A stretch of DNA of 64,000 nucleotides. Source: Onchocerca volvulus (lineage: Eukaryota > Nematoda > Chromadorea > Rhabditida > Onchocercidae). The notes beneath the pieces were generated by a model. The model had not been told where the DNA came from, made no database searches, and saw only the letters and a program-made list of their open reading frames with translations. The stretch spans positions 14,905,683-14,969,682 of the forward strand of contig HG738139.1 in assembly GCA_000499405.2 (NCBI GenBank), read 5' to 3'. The position numbers and the translations under genes are program-made. Below are positions 50,701 to 64,000 of this stretch, piece by piece. Position 1 is the first letter of the stretch. The number at the start of each line of letters is the position of its first letter.

Positions 50701-53700
50701 TACTGAAAAAATTAAATTTTAATTTTTAAATGAAAGATTAATTATAGTACAATTCGTTTTCCTAACTTTCAGCTAACTCTGAACATTTCTAAAAATTGCT
50801 CAAATTAAGCAAAGCAGTGGAGTGTAATAAATGAAATTAAATGAACAAAGGTTGCAAGAAAGTTTGAAATATTTGAAATATATAATTAAAATGTTTCAGA
50901 TGAGTCTGAACAAATTAAAGAATCTGATTCAAAAAGTAATTGAAAACGTGATGATTCAAAATTCAAGACGTAATTTGTCATTATCGATAAATCCAAAAGA
51001 TCGCAAAATTCAGGCAAAAAAATCAGAAACAAAAATAATGAGTAAAAATTCCATTCTAAATTATTGCTTAAATTCTTTTTTTTTTATTTAGGAATTATAC
51101 CTAATAAGTAATTTTCTCTGTTCAATTAAACTTAATTTCAACCAATTTAAATTTCAAAATTTTTTCTCAGAAGTTACGTTGAAATGCTCGTTATGCATGC
51201 ATCTTGCATGCACATTATTTCACAAATGACAACTAGCGACATTTTGCATGCATAATATTTCAATTTCAATATTTATTGTTTTCAATCCATTTTATAATTT
51301 TAAAATTCCCCAAAAAGGCTTTTCAGAAAAAAAAATCTGCTTAGATTTTAACAATTTCATTGGTAATTCAAGTGAATTTAGAACCTTTTTTTAGCTCTAA
51401 AAAAAACTGATTGTCAAGAAAATTCCATTCAAATTGTAAGGTTTTATTTCAATAATTTTAAATATCCTTTTCCTTTACTTCTAAATAGTTTTTTTTTTTT
51501 CAAAATTCCCTTAAAATCGTTTGATTTAAAAATTAAAATACAAAAAAATTTTGGGCAATTTGTCTAGAATTTTTGAAAAATTAGTCAAATAATTTACAAA
51601 TAAAAATTAGTATAATCAAACATTGGGATCAAATAAATACAATATTAAAGTAATGAAACAGTGAAAAATGGCAAAAAAAAAAAAAAAAAACGATCGAATT
51701 AATAATCAATTATTTTGTTGAGAAATTTTGAATTTCATCTCTTTATATAATTGAAAAATTGACTATTTTTTATCGAATTATTTCTGACTAACTATTTTAT
51801 ATTGAAATTTTCAATTATATAACGATGAAATTCAAAATTTCAATATATCAATTGATCAATATAAAAATCAATATAATCTATTGATCCAGATAATTCTTTG
51901 AAGCGTTTAAAACAAAATTTTCAAAAAAAAATAAATAAATAAAAGAAAAAGAAGCAAAATATGATTTGAAGAAGATCGGCATCATCTTTTAAAATGATAT
52001 TCGAAATGATATGAAGAATTACTAATGGGAATATTGATGGGAGAAGATTTATATCAATCATTAAGCTCGAACAGTTGTTCAAATGTATAGTTCATGATTT
52101 TGTGTTTTAGAAAGCATTTGGATGAAAAAAAAAATCAAATTTTAAACATTCGAAAATTTTCAAATTTCAAATTTTCGCCTTTGCCAATTCATTCCTGCAA
52201 GTTTTTGACAGGTGGAAATTTGAATGAAAAAAAAAAATAGTTGTGTTAATTTAAGCAATGAGAATGCTAATTAGATGAAACTAATCAATGAAACTTCTGA
52301 TAATGTTGATGTAATTTTTCCATTATTGTTGAAAATTTAATTTAGCAAATTTGCAGAAATAATTCTGAAATACAACAAATATAAGTTTTTTTTTCAAAAT
52401 TATTTCAATTTTTTTTAAGAAAAACTTGCGTTAATTTTATATTTATATTCCAAGTTGACAAAACTATGAAGTTATCAGTTCTGAGAAACATAAATGACTT
52501 GAAGTATCTTTTTTATCAAAAAAGAAAAAAAAAATTGAGAAATTATACTGAGAGTACAGAGAAAGAATGAGGATTGAAATATTGAAAAAAACATTGTAAA
52601 AATGCTATAAAATTTTGAGCATTTAGATATTTTGTTCTGATTTTGCCCATGAAATTTCAATAAATTTCGAAATATTAGTTCGATTCTTTCTTATTTTATC
52701 ATTTTTTTTCTTTTTTTTGATGTTAAAATAAAAATGTAATATAATCTTTCCATGAAAAATTTTATGGATATAATTTCATAAATATTATCGCGTAATATAA
52801 AAGAAATATCAAAAACAATGAGAATTCATAAATCAAAGGAAAATAATTATGCGGGAAAATGTTAGTTTGGTTTTATAAAAAATGATTTTATTAAATATCA
52901 AAAATCAGCTTATTAAAAGGTCAAATGGTTCCATTTAATCTAATCTAATGATTAGCTTATCAGCAGTTCGAATCACTTGATTTTCGTTAATTTTCAATCA
53001 ATTTTCTATAATTTTATAATAATTTGCAATCAATATTTTTGATAATACTAACTAACGCTATAATTATAATGCTATGATTGAAATAATTTTGCAGCTCAAA
53101 ATAATTTAGCAGTAATTAAAAAATATTATTTACTTCCTAATTTGCAGTTGCGGTTTGCATGTTGCATTTGCAGTCTACATTATTTGAATAATTAAAATAA
53201 TTATTATTTCCCTCATTAATTTCCATTTTTATATTAGCTCATTTTTGCAAAATTTGTTATTGTCGAGATTTTGGAGGTAAAAATAAACAATTTGTTTTTC
53301 GATCAGAAAATTCAAATTTCGATTATTAACAGAAAAATGGAATTTTGTAAGATTAAAACTTTTTTTCTTTCGAATAATTGATGAAATAAAAGTTACTGAA
53401 TAGACAAAACAGGAATTATTCCATTTCATTAAAAATTAATTTAGTCAATTTTTTTTTTTTATTTCTTAAACTTAAACTTTTATATCCATTAAACAATGGT
53501 GAATGAATTTCCTTAGGACTGAAATTATTTACTCAATTTTTTTACATATTAAGAAATTTTATGATAAAGCTTTACTTAAAATAATCTTTAAATATTAGAA
53601 GAATGAGTGGTTTTCATTCATAATTAACAAAACTTGTTTTTTGTTTTTTTCTTTTTTTCTTTTTTTTTTCGAATTTGAAATGGAATTTTAATTTGCAATC

Positions 53701-55980
53701 TTAAAATTTTTACGCGATATTTAATTGTCTCTTTTCTCCTAATTTTTTCAGTAAACAATTATTCTTTTTAGAAGAAATTGCGAATAAATTTACATATAAT
53801 TAACATATAATCATTTCGTTTCAACATTATTTATTATAGTCACTACATTATAAAACTTTCGATAAACAGAAATTATATCTTGCAAAAATTTAATTAATAA
53901 TTAATTACTAATTGAGAGAAAATGTAATTTCCATATAAATAATCATTATGCAAAAGCATGCATTTTCTCGCAAAATTTGCAAAATGCACTAATCAAAGAA
54001 ATTTAGAAATAATCGGCAAAATTATATCTAATTCACTTAATTATGAAGTAATTTTAAAATACTTAAAGGTCAGTGCGCTGTAATATACTTATAGTTTGCA
54101 TTTGTAATTAATTCTTATTCAAAGATGTGGTTAAATTAAAATTTGAAATAGAAATGAATAAAAAACAAATAAATTCGGAAATATTTTCACTTTTATTTCC
54201 TTTAAATAAATTACAATTCGAGCATTATTAATAAATGTGCCAGTGAAGAATTATTTCTATAAAATTTTACAAATCAATACTTCGAATTATTTTCTAATAA
54301 TTTTATAAAATTCTGCCAAATTGATATGAAATGCGATTTCTAAAATGATATTTAACACATTATTAGACATCTTATCACTTCCATATCAAATATCGAATCA
54401 AATTTCTGCTCATTTTATCGTTTACTATAACTTTAAATTATTAATGCCTTTTAATCATAAGAAGAATTGATTAAATACTTATTTTTACAATTATTGCACG
54501 TACATATACTTTTAACTAAAAAATAAAATACGCATCTTTTTCTCATCGGTAAAAAGTTACGCAAACATTTACGAGATTCCTGCGAAAATTAATCAAGAAA
54601 AAAAGTGCGTTAAAAAAGTTCTTTAAATGGAGTCTAATATGCAAAAACTTTTATATTATTTACGATGGGAAATATGCACATTTATTCTCGAGATAGAGAT
54701 AAAAATTCGTCGAAACTATGATTAATTATATAAAATGTCAAAAAATTGACGAAAAAAATCGTTTGGATAAAAGATATCGTATTGCATTTATCATAATTGT
54801 TTCGTGTAAAAATTAAAAATTCATTCACTTATTTTTTTTCGTTTGATTTAACAAAGTTGACAAATTTGGAGTTGGAAAAATGTCAAAAGAAAACTTATTT
54901 ATCACTTCAAGTTTATACTTTAAAATCAAGAAAAAGTGGCAGTTGGAAGTTAAAAATTCAAAATAAGATATCATTTTGACGATATTCATTTTCGATAAAA
55001 TTGAATTTTGACGAGAAAATTTTGACAATTCAATTTTATTTGTAGCGAAAAATTGTTTATTGAAAATGAAGCCATTTCTTTTTCTCGACCATAGCATAAG
55101 TAAATATTTAAAAAATATATTATTTACCAATAATAAAAAAAAATCCTCAGCATCCAGAGAATTTACAGTAATCCTCGAAATTCTCTCGGGAATTTTTTTT
55201 AAGGAAATCAGTTTGCTTATTTATGATCATTTGAAGTTGCATCTACATCAAAACATAACATTTCATCGGATTCAGAATCGCCTAATATCGAATTTTCTTT
55301 TTCACTCACTTCTTAGATCTAAATTTAGGTCTTCAAAATTTAAAACTTAAGAGTATCAGCTAATGCAGCTTTGCAAAACAACCATCAATTATTGAAAGTT
55401 TAATTTTCTTTTTAACTAAAACCACGGAGGGTTTTCGTGAAACTAATTGAAAAAAAAATGAGTGAATGATTATTTTACCGATATCAACATATCAGTAAAA
55501 TCATATTCACCTGTATCAGTTATCATGATCATTATTTCCTTCTTTTAACAGAATTCCTTTTCACCAAACAACAAATTTTTAAGCAAATTTCTTCGAGAAT
55601 TATAAAAGATATTTCTAAAATATGGAACGATATTTTGATTGCGTTATAACATCGACTGTGACAAATTTTTTTCCAGAAACGAATATTTATTTGAAAATTA
55701 AACAAAAAATTTTAAAATTTTATGAAATAAAAGAAATCAGTGATGTCATTGTACATTATTTTATTTCAGCAACGCCTGTAAAATGAAACAATCTCCGAAT
55801 GAAATAATCAATAGAAGAGCGCATTCTATGATGTAGATTGATTCTAAAAAATTTTGAAGTAGTGAAATTTCTTTACTTAAATTAAATCTATTATATGCAG
55901 CTGTCATATTGTGAAAGAATGGACTGAATTATTCAATAAAAAGCTCGGATAATAAACTGTTTGGAATGAATAGATTTATA
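47720..55980. other. AT-rich region upstream of the minus-strand gene
   Basis: Homopolymers and simple sequence dominate. Open stretches (for example 50831-51091, a basic Lys-rich peptide after a TTTCAG) lack partners and are not supported as genes. An inverted repeat lies at 51722-51841. Presumably includes the promoter of the minus-strand gene. Confidence 0.5.
51722..51841. repeat. Inverted repeat of about 38 bp with 43-nt spacer (MITE-like)
   Basis: Arms 51722-51760 and 51804-51841 both read GAAATTTTGAATTTCATC outward-in and continue TTATATAATTGAAAA, with one small indel region. Overall 120 bp; may be a small foldback element. Confidence 0.75.
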
Positions 55981-55984
55981 ATAA

Positions 55985-56200
55985 TCTGTGTGAATAAAAA
56001 TCGTAAATGTTTGTTGTTTTCCACACTACTTTTCAAGTTCTTCATCGACTGATTCGGAATTTTCATGCAACGTTGCATCCGAATAACCGCATGTTTAAAA
56101 ACTTTCGGAGATTTGAAATTTTGAACAATGAAATTTACGTTTTAATTTATATAGACCAGCTGAACTTGATCACGTTTCGCATGGCCGGATCCAGTTGGGA
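55985..56200 (+). mobile_element. Helitron-family fragment
   Basis: Starts A|TCTGTGTGAATAAAAATCGT followed by AAATGTTTG, then the family words TTTTCAAGTTCTTCATCGACTG and GCAACGTTGCATCCGAATAA. An inverted start (TTTACGTTTTAATTTATATAGA) and a tail with CCAGCTGAA follow near 56131-56170, resembling the tails of the other copies. The 3' end was not resolved. Confidence 0.55.
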
Positions 56201-56852
56201 ACAATACTATTATAATAATCATAATAAAAACAATGATTGTAATAAACGTTATTTTCTTCAATATATTATACAAACTATTCAGGTCATTTATTATGTTCAA
56301 TGACAACTTGTTATTACTTTAGCAAATTATTTATTTTGCAGCAAAAAAGTGTCCAATGTTTACGAAATTAATGGCATATTATACAACTTTGAATTTAACA
56401 TTTTCATCAAACGAAAGATTTTGGCATAGTTCTATGCAATCAATTATTAGCCTTTCTTAAATAAATCACAATTATTAAAATATATCATTGATTAATTTTC
56501 TCATTCATCATCCAAAATAAAATTGAAATTAATTAGTTTATTTCATTTTTCATTTTTGGTTAGCATAATTTAAATTTATTGCATATTATATGATAAGAGT
56601 TTAACAAATGACTTTACTATTTTTGAATTGTGAAAAAGAAAATTTCATGAATTTCCGCATCGTTGCCATTAAACAGTTTACCAGAAATTTTGAATTAGAA
56701 ATTTCAAATGCCAAATATAAATATAAAGTGTAATTTGAAAAATTTACGCTAAAGCCATGTGTTTCTAAATAATAGCTTAAAAGATATTGATTTATTAACA
56801 ATAATATTTCACTATAATATTTATTACACAAAATTTATTTATTCTAAATGCA

Positions 56853-56975
56853 TATATTCTATTTCAAGATATTCCATTTCAATATATTCTATTTCAGGAT
56901 ATTCTATTTCGGCATATTCTATTCTAGGATAAATTCATTTCAGTATATTGTTTTAGGATATCTTATTTCAGAATA
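56853..56975. repeat. Degenerate 15-bp minisatellite (ATATTCTATTTCAGG)
   Basis: About eight units with substitutions, such as ATATTCTATTTCAAG, ATATTCCATTTCAAT and ATATTCTATTTCGGC. Confidence 0.8.
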
Positions 56976-59616
56976 TGACCAATGTAGTAAAATTCTAAAA
57001 TAGAATACGCACATTTATGTATAATAATAAAATTAGATTAATAGAAACAAGTTGTCAAATGAAATTAAAGAACTATTTTCCCGATGATTTCCGAATTTCA
57101 GAAATAAAATTAACCGTAACTTAGCAACTGAAACAATTAAATCAAAAATTTATCAGAAAATGCAGTAGTATCATTTATGATAAATTTAATTTACAAAAGA
57201 CTCGATGAAATATGAAATTAATGTTGCAAAAACTTTCAAAAGATTATAATGATATATGAAATTAAAACTAATATTGACGAAAAACTAATTGTCACTGTTT
57301 TCATTTCTTTCTTAATTAAACTTTAAAATTTCCATATCATTTGCTTTTTACTATAACGAACTCATTTTATTAAATTTATTCCAATTAATGCTAATAAATG
57401 TTTGAAAAAGTTTAAGAAGGATTACGAACATATTTCATACATAAATATCGATTAAATATTAATTAAATAATGCATGTATTTATCTCTACCATATTTTGTG
57501 AATTATGGAATTTTTTCTTTCAAATTTTGATTAACAAAATTACTTAATTACAGCAAAATTACAGCAAAAGTTTTAATTTTACTTTTCAAATTATAATATT
57601 AATTAAAATAATAAAGTAAAGAAAAATAATAAAACATTTTGTAAAAATATCTCTTCAGCGAAATTTTCTGTTTTTTTTCTATAAAATGACAAAAAGTGCA
57701 TGCAAATGCATGCATTTCTGCATTTCTGCAAGCGTTTCTTCGATCAAATTTTTATTGATTATTAGAAAATGGAAAAAAGAAATAATTTACATACAAATCA
57801 ATGAAACAATGAACAATGTTACTTAATCTTTCATTATCATAACAAATTACAATACATTGAACAAAATTTGAAGTAACTAAACTATTTTTTGAACAAAATT
57901 AATTTCTGAAATTATACTTTTTTTGGAGCGAGATAGGAATATTTTGACATTTAAATTTCATTTGAAATATTAAAATTGCAAGAAATAATTTAATGATATT
58001 CTACTGGGCAATCGCATCATTTCTATATTGAAATTTATATTAGGTATATTTATTCAAGATTATATTACAAATTTTCATCTTTCTAATTTTCCTCAGATTA
58101 TTCGCAGCTTATTTATTTTTAAACTATTTGTCTCAATTTTGCAAATTATTTATTTCCAATACGGCAAAATTAAAATTTGCACATAGGGAAAATTCATTCC
58201 AAAATTTTAAATTCATAAAGCAATTTGTTTCATTTGATATGAGTTATCGTTGCAATATTGGTTTTTTTGAAATTTATCACTTTGAAATTTCATTTTATTT
58301 GTTGGCGAAGTAATTGCTTTGCTTTTTTTATACAAATATAGCATGAAAAGATAGCAATTACTATTTCATCTTTCTGAATTTGTATTTTGCAAATTTTAGC
58401 TTTCATCGAATTATCGCCAAAATAAATATTTCGGGAAATAAGGGGAGAAATTATCGAAAAATATGAAATTAAGAAATGAAATCGAACAATTAAAACGAAT
58501 CATCTATTTAGCTGAATGAATAATTTTTTGTATATTTTATATTGCAAAAAAAAAAAAAAATAATGAGTGAAATCCGGTTTATTTTTGTCTCACTATCCGA
58601 CAAAATATTACAGTATATTATGCGATGGCATACTTTATTTTAAAAATGATACGAAGGAATAATTTTCAAAAAATTGTTTTATTTTATATTATTTCATTTG
58701 TTATAGTAACACTGAATTTAAAATTATTAAATATCGGAAACGGTTTTCTTTCTTCTGTAAAGAAAAAATCAGCCCAGTTTTCCATAAACCAAGTTTATTC
58801 TGCTTAAATCTATAGGTTTCGTAAAGTTGGAGAAAAATTCAGTGACAAGATTGAACTTGATGATAAATTATAAAAAAGTGCATTCAAAAAGCTTCAATAT
58901 CTCGATGCGTGAATGATTATATTAGTTACGAAAAAAAACTTTTCGATATTTAACAATTCAAAAATTAAAATGTTAGTCTAAGTCCAAATTTGTAAAGCAA
59001 AATTAGACTTAATTCACGTAATTATCTTTTCAATCGACTTTCAGTAAAAATAAATATGAGACATATTTATCAAATGTATGGATGACGTGGATGAAGTAAT
59101 TAAGCGTTAAAAAAATAAACCACAAATGGTGCAAAAAAATCAGAAAAATTCTGAAATAAATTTCAGGATGACATAGAATATATGCCAAATAAGACTGAAA
59201 TAAGCAAGAAAATATTTAGGATACGAAAAGAAATGTAAAAATAACGTCGAAAACAACAAAAGCTCAATTTTACAATCGAAATATATTATCAATTACAAAT
59301 CATTCGAATATTTAATTATTCATATTTTTGGTTGTTTAGATTCGTCGATATTTCCGCAAGATTTTATAATTCCTAAAATATAAATAATTGGATTTTTCGC
59401 ATCACGTTTGTTTTAATTGAATTAGAAATATGCTTAAGTTTTAATTTTTAACTATTTGCAGTACTTGCACAATAATTTTATTATGGCTTTTATCACTTAA
59501 ATTCAAATTACAAATGCTAATAATATTAGGATCCAGCGATAATATTATGATTTTCAAGATCAAGAAGGAGTAGAAGAAAATCAAACAAAGTCTGTAAAAT
59601 ACCTGTTCCAACCCAT

Positions 59617-59645
59617 CAACTAATTAATTAATTAATTAATTAATT
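59617..59645. repeat. (AATT)n repeat
   Basis: About seven AATT units, self-complementary. Confidence 0.85.
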
Positions 59646-61107
59646 GTACTTTTTAGGAATCCAAGTACGCAAACAAATAATCTGTAGCTTAATTAATTAC
59701 TATAACATTTAGAGTAAATGTTTATTACGATAAAACATTATTTATGTGAACTGATCTAGTGCGTCATTTATAGTTGTTTTATATGTCAAGGTCAAATTTT
59801 TACCTAAAATTTTTGCCGGTCAATTTCTTTTGAAAGTCTGATATTCAAGATGATTCGATTTTTCGAATGATGATAAAAAAATTTGAAAGCTTTTTTTCAG
59901 AATTATTTCAAAATCATTAGATTATGATCAAAAGCATAATTCATTTTTTTTCTCGAATCTATTCATTGCATTAAATTCTTTTTTTTGTATTAAAATTCCA
60001 AAATTTAGTTTCAACTATGCCAAGTTCAATTTATAACACTAAACTGATATTCGATGAAAATCGTAATTATCATTGATCTGATATTCTGCTGAAAAAGATC
60101 ATAATGTATATAGAATTGTGTTGTTCGTTCAATCAGTAAGTTTTATTTATTAGTTTCTTTTTAAATTAAGCTGATATCAATTTTAACAGCTTAATCAATA
60201 GTATGTGATTACCAATCTACTTGTAAAATACAAAAAATAGATGACTTCACTTACCATCCAATTCAAACATAATTTTATTCTAAAGATAATTCGGTTGTAA
60301 TTCACGTAGTATTACTTCACGCAAGTGAAGTAAATTATTCCGTGATAAATATAATAATTCATATTACGTGAAGAAATTAGTGTTGAGAAGTAGAATAAAT
60401 ATGTAACACAAACGAAATAAAATAATATTTAATTGTAAAATAAATATTTGATACTTATTACTTCTTCAAGATCAGATTTCACGTATTTCACGTTGACTTA
60501 GGATCTTCTTGTGATTCAAACAAAAACATGATCCGTTGCACTAATTTATTGATTCATTGATACTATATAAATTCATTACCATAATCATTATCAATATTGT
60601 GTAATATATGTACGAAAAATTTTTGTGCGCAATTTTCTGAACGAATTTTAGATGCTGTTAAATTATTGATTAACAATTTCAATTATTAATACTCGTAATT
60701 TAGTTAAAATTTGAATAAATTTATTCCCAAGCCATCAATGAAAGAATAAGAAATGTAAATCCACCAGATCTCGGCTTATTTTGTAAACAATGACAAATTT
60801 TAAGCCATTGTTTATTATCGATATTTCTTTTTTCTCGATTCCTCTCAAATGAAGGATTTCAATTTTGAAATGCTAATAATACTCATTACGTCATGAGTAC
60901 TTCATATTCCATATCAAGTTTTTTTTCTCGAACTTTTTCGATCATTAAAATTTGATGCAAGCATTGACGATATAAATAAAGTTTTTTTTTTTTAAATTAA
61001 TCTATAGCATATTTTGGGCCTTGCTATTGACAACAAAAATTCATGACTAAAATTTTAACATTTAAAACTGGAAAAAAAAAAAAAAAGGAAAGGAACCTAA
61101 CCAGAAT

Positions 61108-61167
61108 CGTTGGTCGCAATATTTTCCAAGGGACGTAAGCACAACCGTTGGCCGCAGTATTTTCCAA
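61108..61167. repeat. 22-nt direct repeat, 38-bp period
   Basis: CGTTGGTCGCAATATTTTCC at 61108 and CGTTGGCCGCAGTATTTTCC at 61146, both followed by AA. GC-richer than the surroundings. Confidence 0.7.
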
Positions 61168-62741
61168 AAATAAATAAGTGAAATGTAAAAGACATAAAAA
61201 ATTATTGGAAACGAAGAGAAAATACGGTAAAATGGAAAAAGTCATCGCTATTCCTTCATGTCTTGTCAAAAGTTCTTAAAAATAAAAAGAAAAAAGAAAA
61301 TAATATCAACAAAATAAGAAAGGAAAAAGAATAATTGTCAAAATAGGACATCATTGCAAAGGTATAAAGGTAAGAAAAAAAAAGATTCAGCGCTATTTTA
61401 ATGAAAAAAGAAATGAAATGGAATTTTGCAGTATGTACACAAAAATTATTCAAAAAGACGTTAAAAAATGTTGAATTTTTTTTTCGTTGAATTCATCATA
61501 TTTATCATTATATTTGACATTTTTATGTTATAATTTCTTCCTTTCTTACTTTATTTTAATATATCAATAATAATGTGAAAAGAGAAAAGAAAACAGATTA
61601 AAAAAAAAAATAGGACAGATAAAAATAAATGAGATGAAATTTTGATGCTCGAATTTTCTTTTTATTACTTATTTTTCTCTCTTTTTTCTCATATTTTATT
61701 TTCATCTGAAGTATGTTATGCTACAAATTAAAGCTAAGAAAACAAAAAATAAGCAAAAGCAATCTATATATGCATGTATGCTTGTTTATTTCTATAGGAC
61801 TATTAGTAAATAATATTTTGTTTACAATTTATTAGTTCAAAATTTTCTATTGCAACTTTTTTATCCTTTTTTTCTTTCTTTAATAATAACATGAAATCTT
61901 TTCCAAAGTTTCATATCGACAAAATTATTCATATAGCAGATGATGAAGAAATGTTTATAAACATTAGCCCTCTTAGATATTATCGCAGATATAAATTATA
62001 TTTACATAAATTACACTCGATCTTTTTGGCTTTTTTTTTATTAATATTTTTAGAGATTTAGATTTTATGAAGAAAACATTTGTTATTTGTGTAATAGCAT
62101 TCAATGTTACCATAGTTCATAAAATAATAGGCTGATTCGAGACCGAATCAATCATATTTTCCATCAGCAATATGCTAATTAGTAATAGCTATATTTCGAG
62201 AATATATTTCGTTGTTTAATCATGATTCATTATCAGGAAAATTTGTCATAGATAAATCTATTGGATGATCAAAACTATTTAAAATGATTCCATAAACTAT
62301 AATTATGACGGCGTATATGATTGGTGTAGTGAATCGTAAGCAAATCTTTATTGTACTCTTTTCATAGACAATTTCTCTTGTTTGAAAATGCTTATTTTAT
62401 GTTATTCAGATAATAATGTCAACGAGAAAAGGAAAAAAAAAAGATAATTAATATAAGTTAGTATTAATAATTGTACGTTAGTTGCTTTATTTTTTCTCTT
62501 TTGTTACTAGATAACCAAATAATTCCATTAAATAAAATCTTAATGGAATCAAATATTCTTATAATATTTTCAGTAATAATTACTTAAATTGAAATTATTT
62601 CTCAAAAATTTCCTTTACTCAAAAATTTTTTATTATTCGGAAAGTTTTTTTTTTTTACAATTTTTACCTTTTACTTTTAAGAAAAAAACTTTTCCACATT
62701 TATTTTTTATCCTTTTTCTATTAAATTTTTTGATTATTAAA

Positions 62742-63295
62742 CTAGTTGTACTCAGTCACGCGGAGCCTGGTCTTTCAGCTGTTTATAAAAATAAAATGCC
62801 CGCTAACTTACTATTATCAGTCATAGGTGTTGTAGGTTGAAAAAAAGAAGGCATATCTATATAAAAACACATGCCTACTCGAATGCAATTATGTTTAAAA
62901 ATTTTAAATCAATCGATGATGAGCTTATATCAAAAAGCCATAACGAACATTTGACGTGTCAAAAGCCATAACGAACATTTACATTTTTATTCATATTGAT
63001 GGAGAATATTTATCGACTATTATCGAGCAGTGAATCAATAACTGGTTGAACCATCTTTGCTTATCTGTTAATCGCAGCGTTTTGGCGGGAAAGCAGGAAA
63101 CATGTTTGTCCTTACGGCGTTTTGGCGGTAAACATGCTTATCTTTACGGATAAGTTAGAAAAAAATAGGTACCTTTGTATTGAAACACGATGTTATTCGA
63201 ATGCAACGTTATCAAAAATCTCAAAATAATCGGTGAAGAATTTGAAACATTGTGCCAAAAAACACAGCGAACATTTACATTTTTATTTGTATAGA
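62742..63295 (-). mobile_element. Non-autonomous Helitron-family element(s), nested
   Basis: On the minus strand it starts A|TCTATACAAATAAAAATGTA followed by AATGTTCG at 63295 and ends GAGTACAACTAG|T at 62742, so both ends fit Helitron rules (A-T target, TC and CTRR ends). A second start of the same kind lies at 62999, so a short copy (62742-62999) and the 5' part of another are joined or nested. The internal CCGCCAAAACGCTGCGATTA matches the 36-kb element. No coding capacity. Confidence 0.65.
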
Positions 63296-64000
63296 TAAAT
63301 TAATGTTTTACAGTTTTTAGGCAGGTTTTTGATCTGTAATTTTTTTTAATCCTTCAATTTTTATAAGACTTCTTCAACTGGAAAAGCATATTTTACATTT
63401 TACCTGTTTATTTACTCTTTTTTAAATGAAATTTCGCATAATGCTGATGTGAAGATGAAAACAAATCATCTGTTTATTTTCTATTATGAACGAAATATCT
63501 CATTTTTGGCCATTTTATTCATTAGCAATCGAAGAGATTCATTTTTTTTTCAAATTTTTTGCATCAAACATTGAATCAATCATTTTGAAGATAAGCTTGA
63601 AATTAAATTTTGAATTTTAAAAATTTAGAACTTTTCTCCTAATAAATTAATCGTATAGTGAAGCAGAATTTGTTTACTTTAAACTATTACACGTCTAATG
63701 ATATGTTCTGGATGAATGATATAATGGCAGATACGATATTTATAGAATAAAATTAAAGCGTAACATTACATATTGCAAATATTTGAAAAGATTGTTTAAA
63801 TTCACGAAAATATTATTACTATCACAGCATATGAGAAGAAATTTCGTTTAATCTAAATTCAGAATATTTTTTATCACCAAAATTCAATTCAAACATTTTT
63901 TTTTTCTTAGAACTTGAAAAAAAGATACTTGATCTTAAATCCTTAAATCTAAACTTGGCGATTTCTTGTTTCAAACTTTATTTAGAATTTCTTTTCTATG
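63296..64000. other. Right end of window, non-coding
   Basis: AT-rich with poly-T runs; no exon or repeat supported. Confidence 0.5.

Larger units (their letters stand above)
56201..62741. other. AT-rich non-coding region
   Basis: No exon could be supported. Contains the ATATTCTATTTCA minisatellite (56853-56975), an AATT tetranucleotide run (59617-59645), a short palindrome at 60312-60333 and a 22-nt direct repeat at 61108-61167. Confidence 0.5.

Noticed and set aside
50831..51091. Lys-rich ORF with TTTCAG just before an internal ATG (MSLNKLKNLIQK)
   Set aside because: Possible, but it ends in low-complexity sequence and has no homology I recognise or partner exons.
52960..52990. GTTCGAATC word resembling a tRNA B box
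   Set aside because: No A box at the right spacing and no cloverleaf could be formed.
62589..62840. Plus-strand ORF ending LLLSVIGVVG
   Set aside because: It runs through poly-T sequence into the 3' tail of the Helitron-family element; no gene support.

Overview
The window is eukaryotic: strongly AT-rich, full of poly-A/poly-T runs, with genes split into short exons by introns of a few hundred bases to several kb. Many introns end in nematode-like TTTCAG/TTTTAG acceptors, and three genes have such an acceptor just upstream of, or directly at, the first ATG, as expected for spliced-leader trans-splicing. Together with the encoded proteins this points to a nematode. The base composition and sparse gene content suit a filarial or other spirurid worm, but the species is an inference. 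Exon coordinates below were assembled by hand by chaining open segments through GT/AG sites with matching phase.

Layout: (1) 1-2050, + strand, the 3' part of ribose-phosphate pyrophosphokinase (PRPP synthetase). (2) 3422-5159, +, a small secreted/type I membrane protein of unknown function. (3) 6627-8137, +, an RWD-domain protein of the RWDD2 type. (4) 8.1-18.4 kb, long low-complexity intergenic DNA with hairpins, a 300-bp AAT microsatellite and only weak exon candidates. (5) 18504-27647, +, a 15-exon Mondo/MLX-interacting transcription factor (C. elegans MML-1 type), from the N-terminal Mondo conserved regions through bHLH-zipper to the C-terminal WMC domain. (6) 30400-33857, +, a diverged tandem copy of only the 3' half of that Mondo gene. 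All eight exons are open and in phase, but the DNA-binding basic region is destroyed while the zipper and WMC parts remain. (7) 47719-35492, - strand, a six-exon gene with a Ser-rich N terminus carrying an RVxF motif and an all-helical C terminus. A decayed Helitron-family element lies in its last-but-one intron. (8) 47.7-64 kb, mostly non-coding AT-rich sequence with two more Helitron-family fragments and inverted repeats.

The most notable system is the Mondo locus. The downstream copy keeps the dimerisation and C-terminal domains, lacks its own Mondo conserved regions and lacks E-box-contact residues. It could act either as an alternative 3' module of the same transcription unit or as a separate Id-like partner protein. 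A 181-nt nearly identical tract that includes intron sequence suggests recent gene conversion between the copies.
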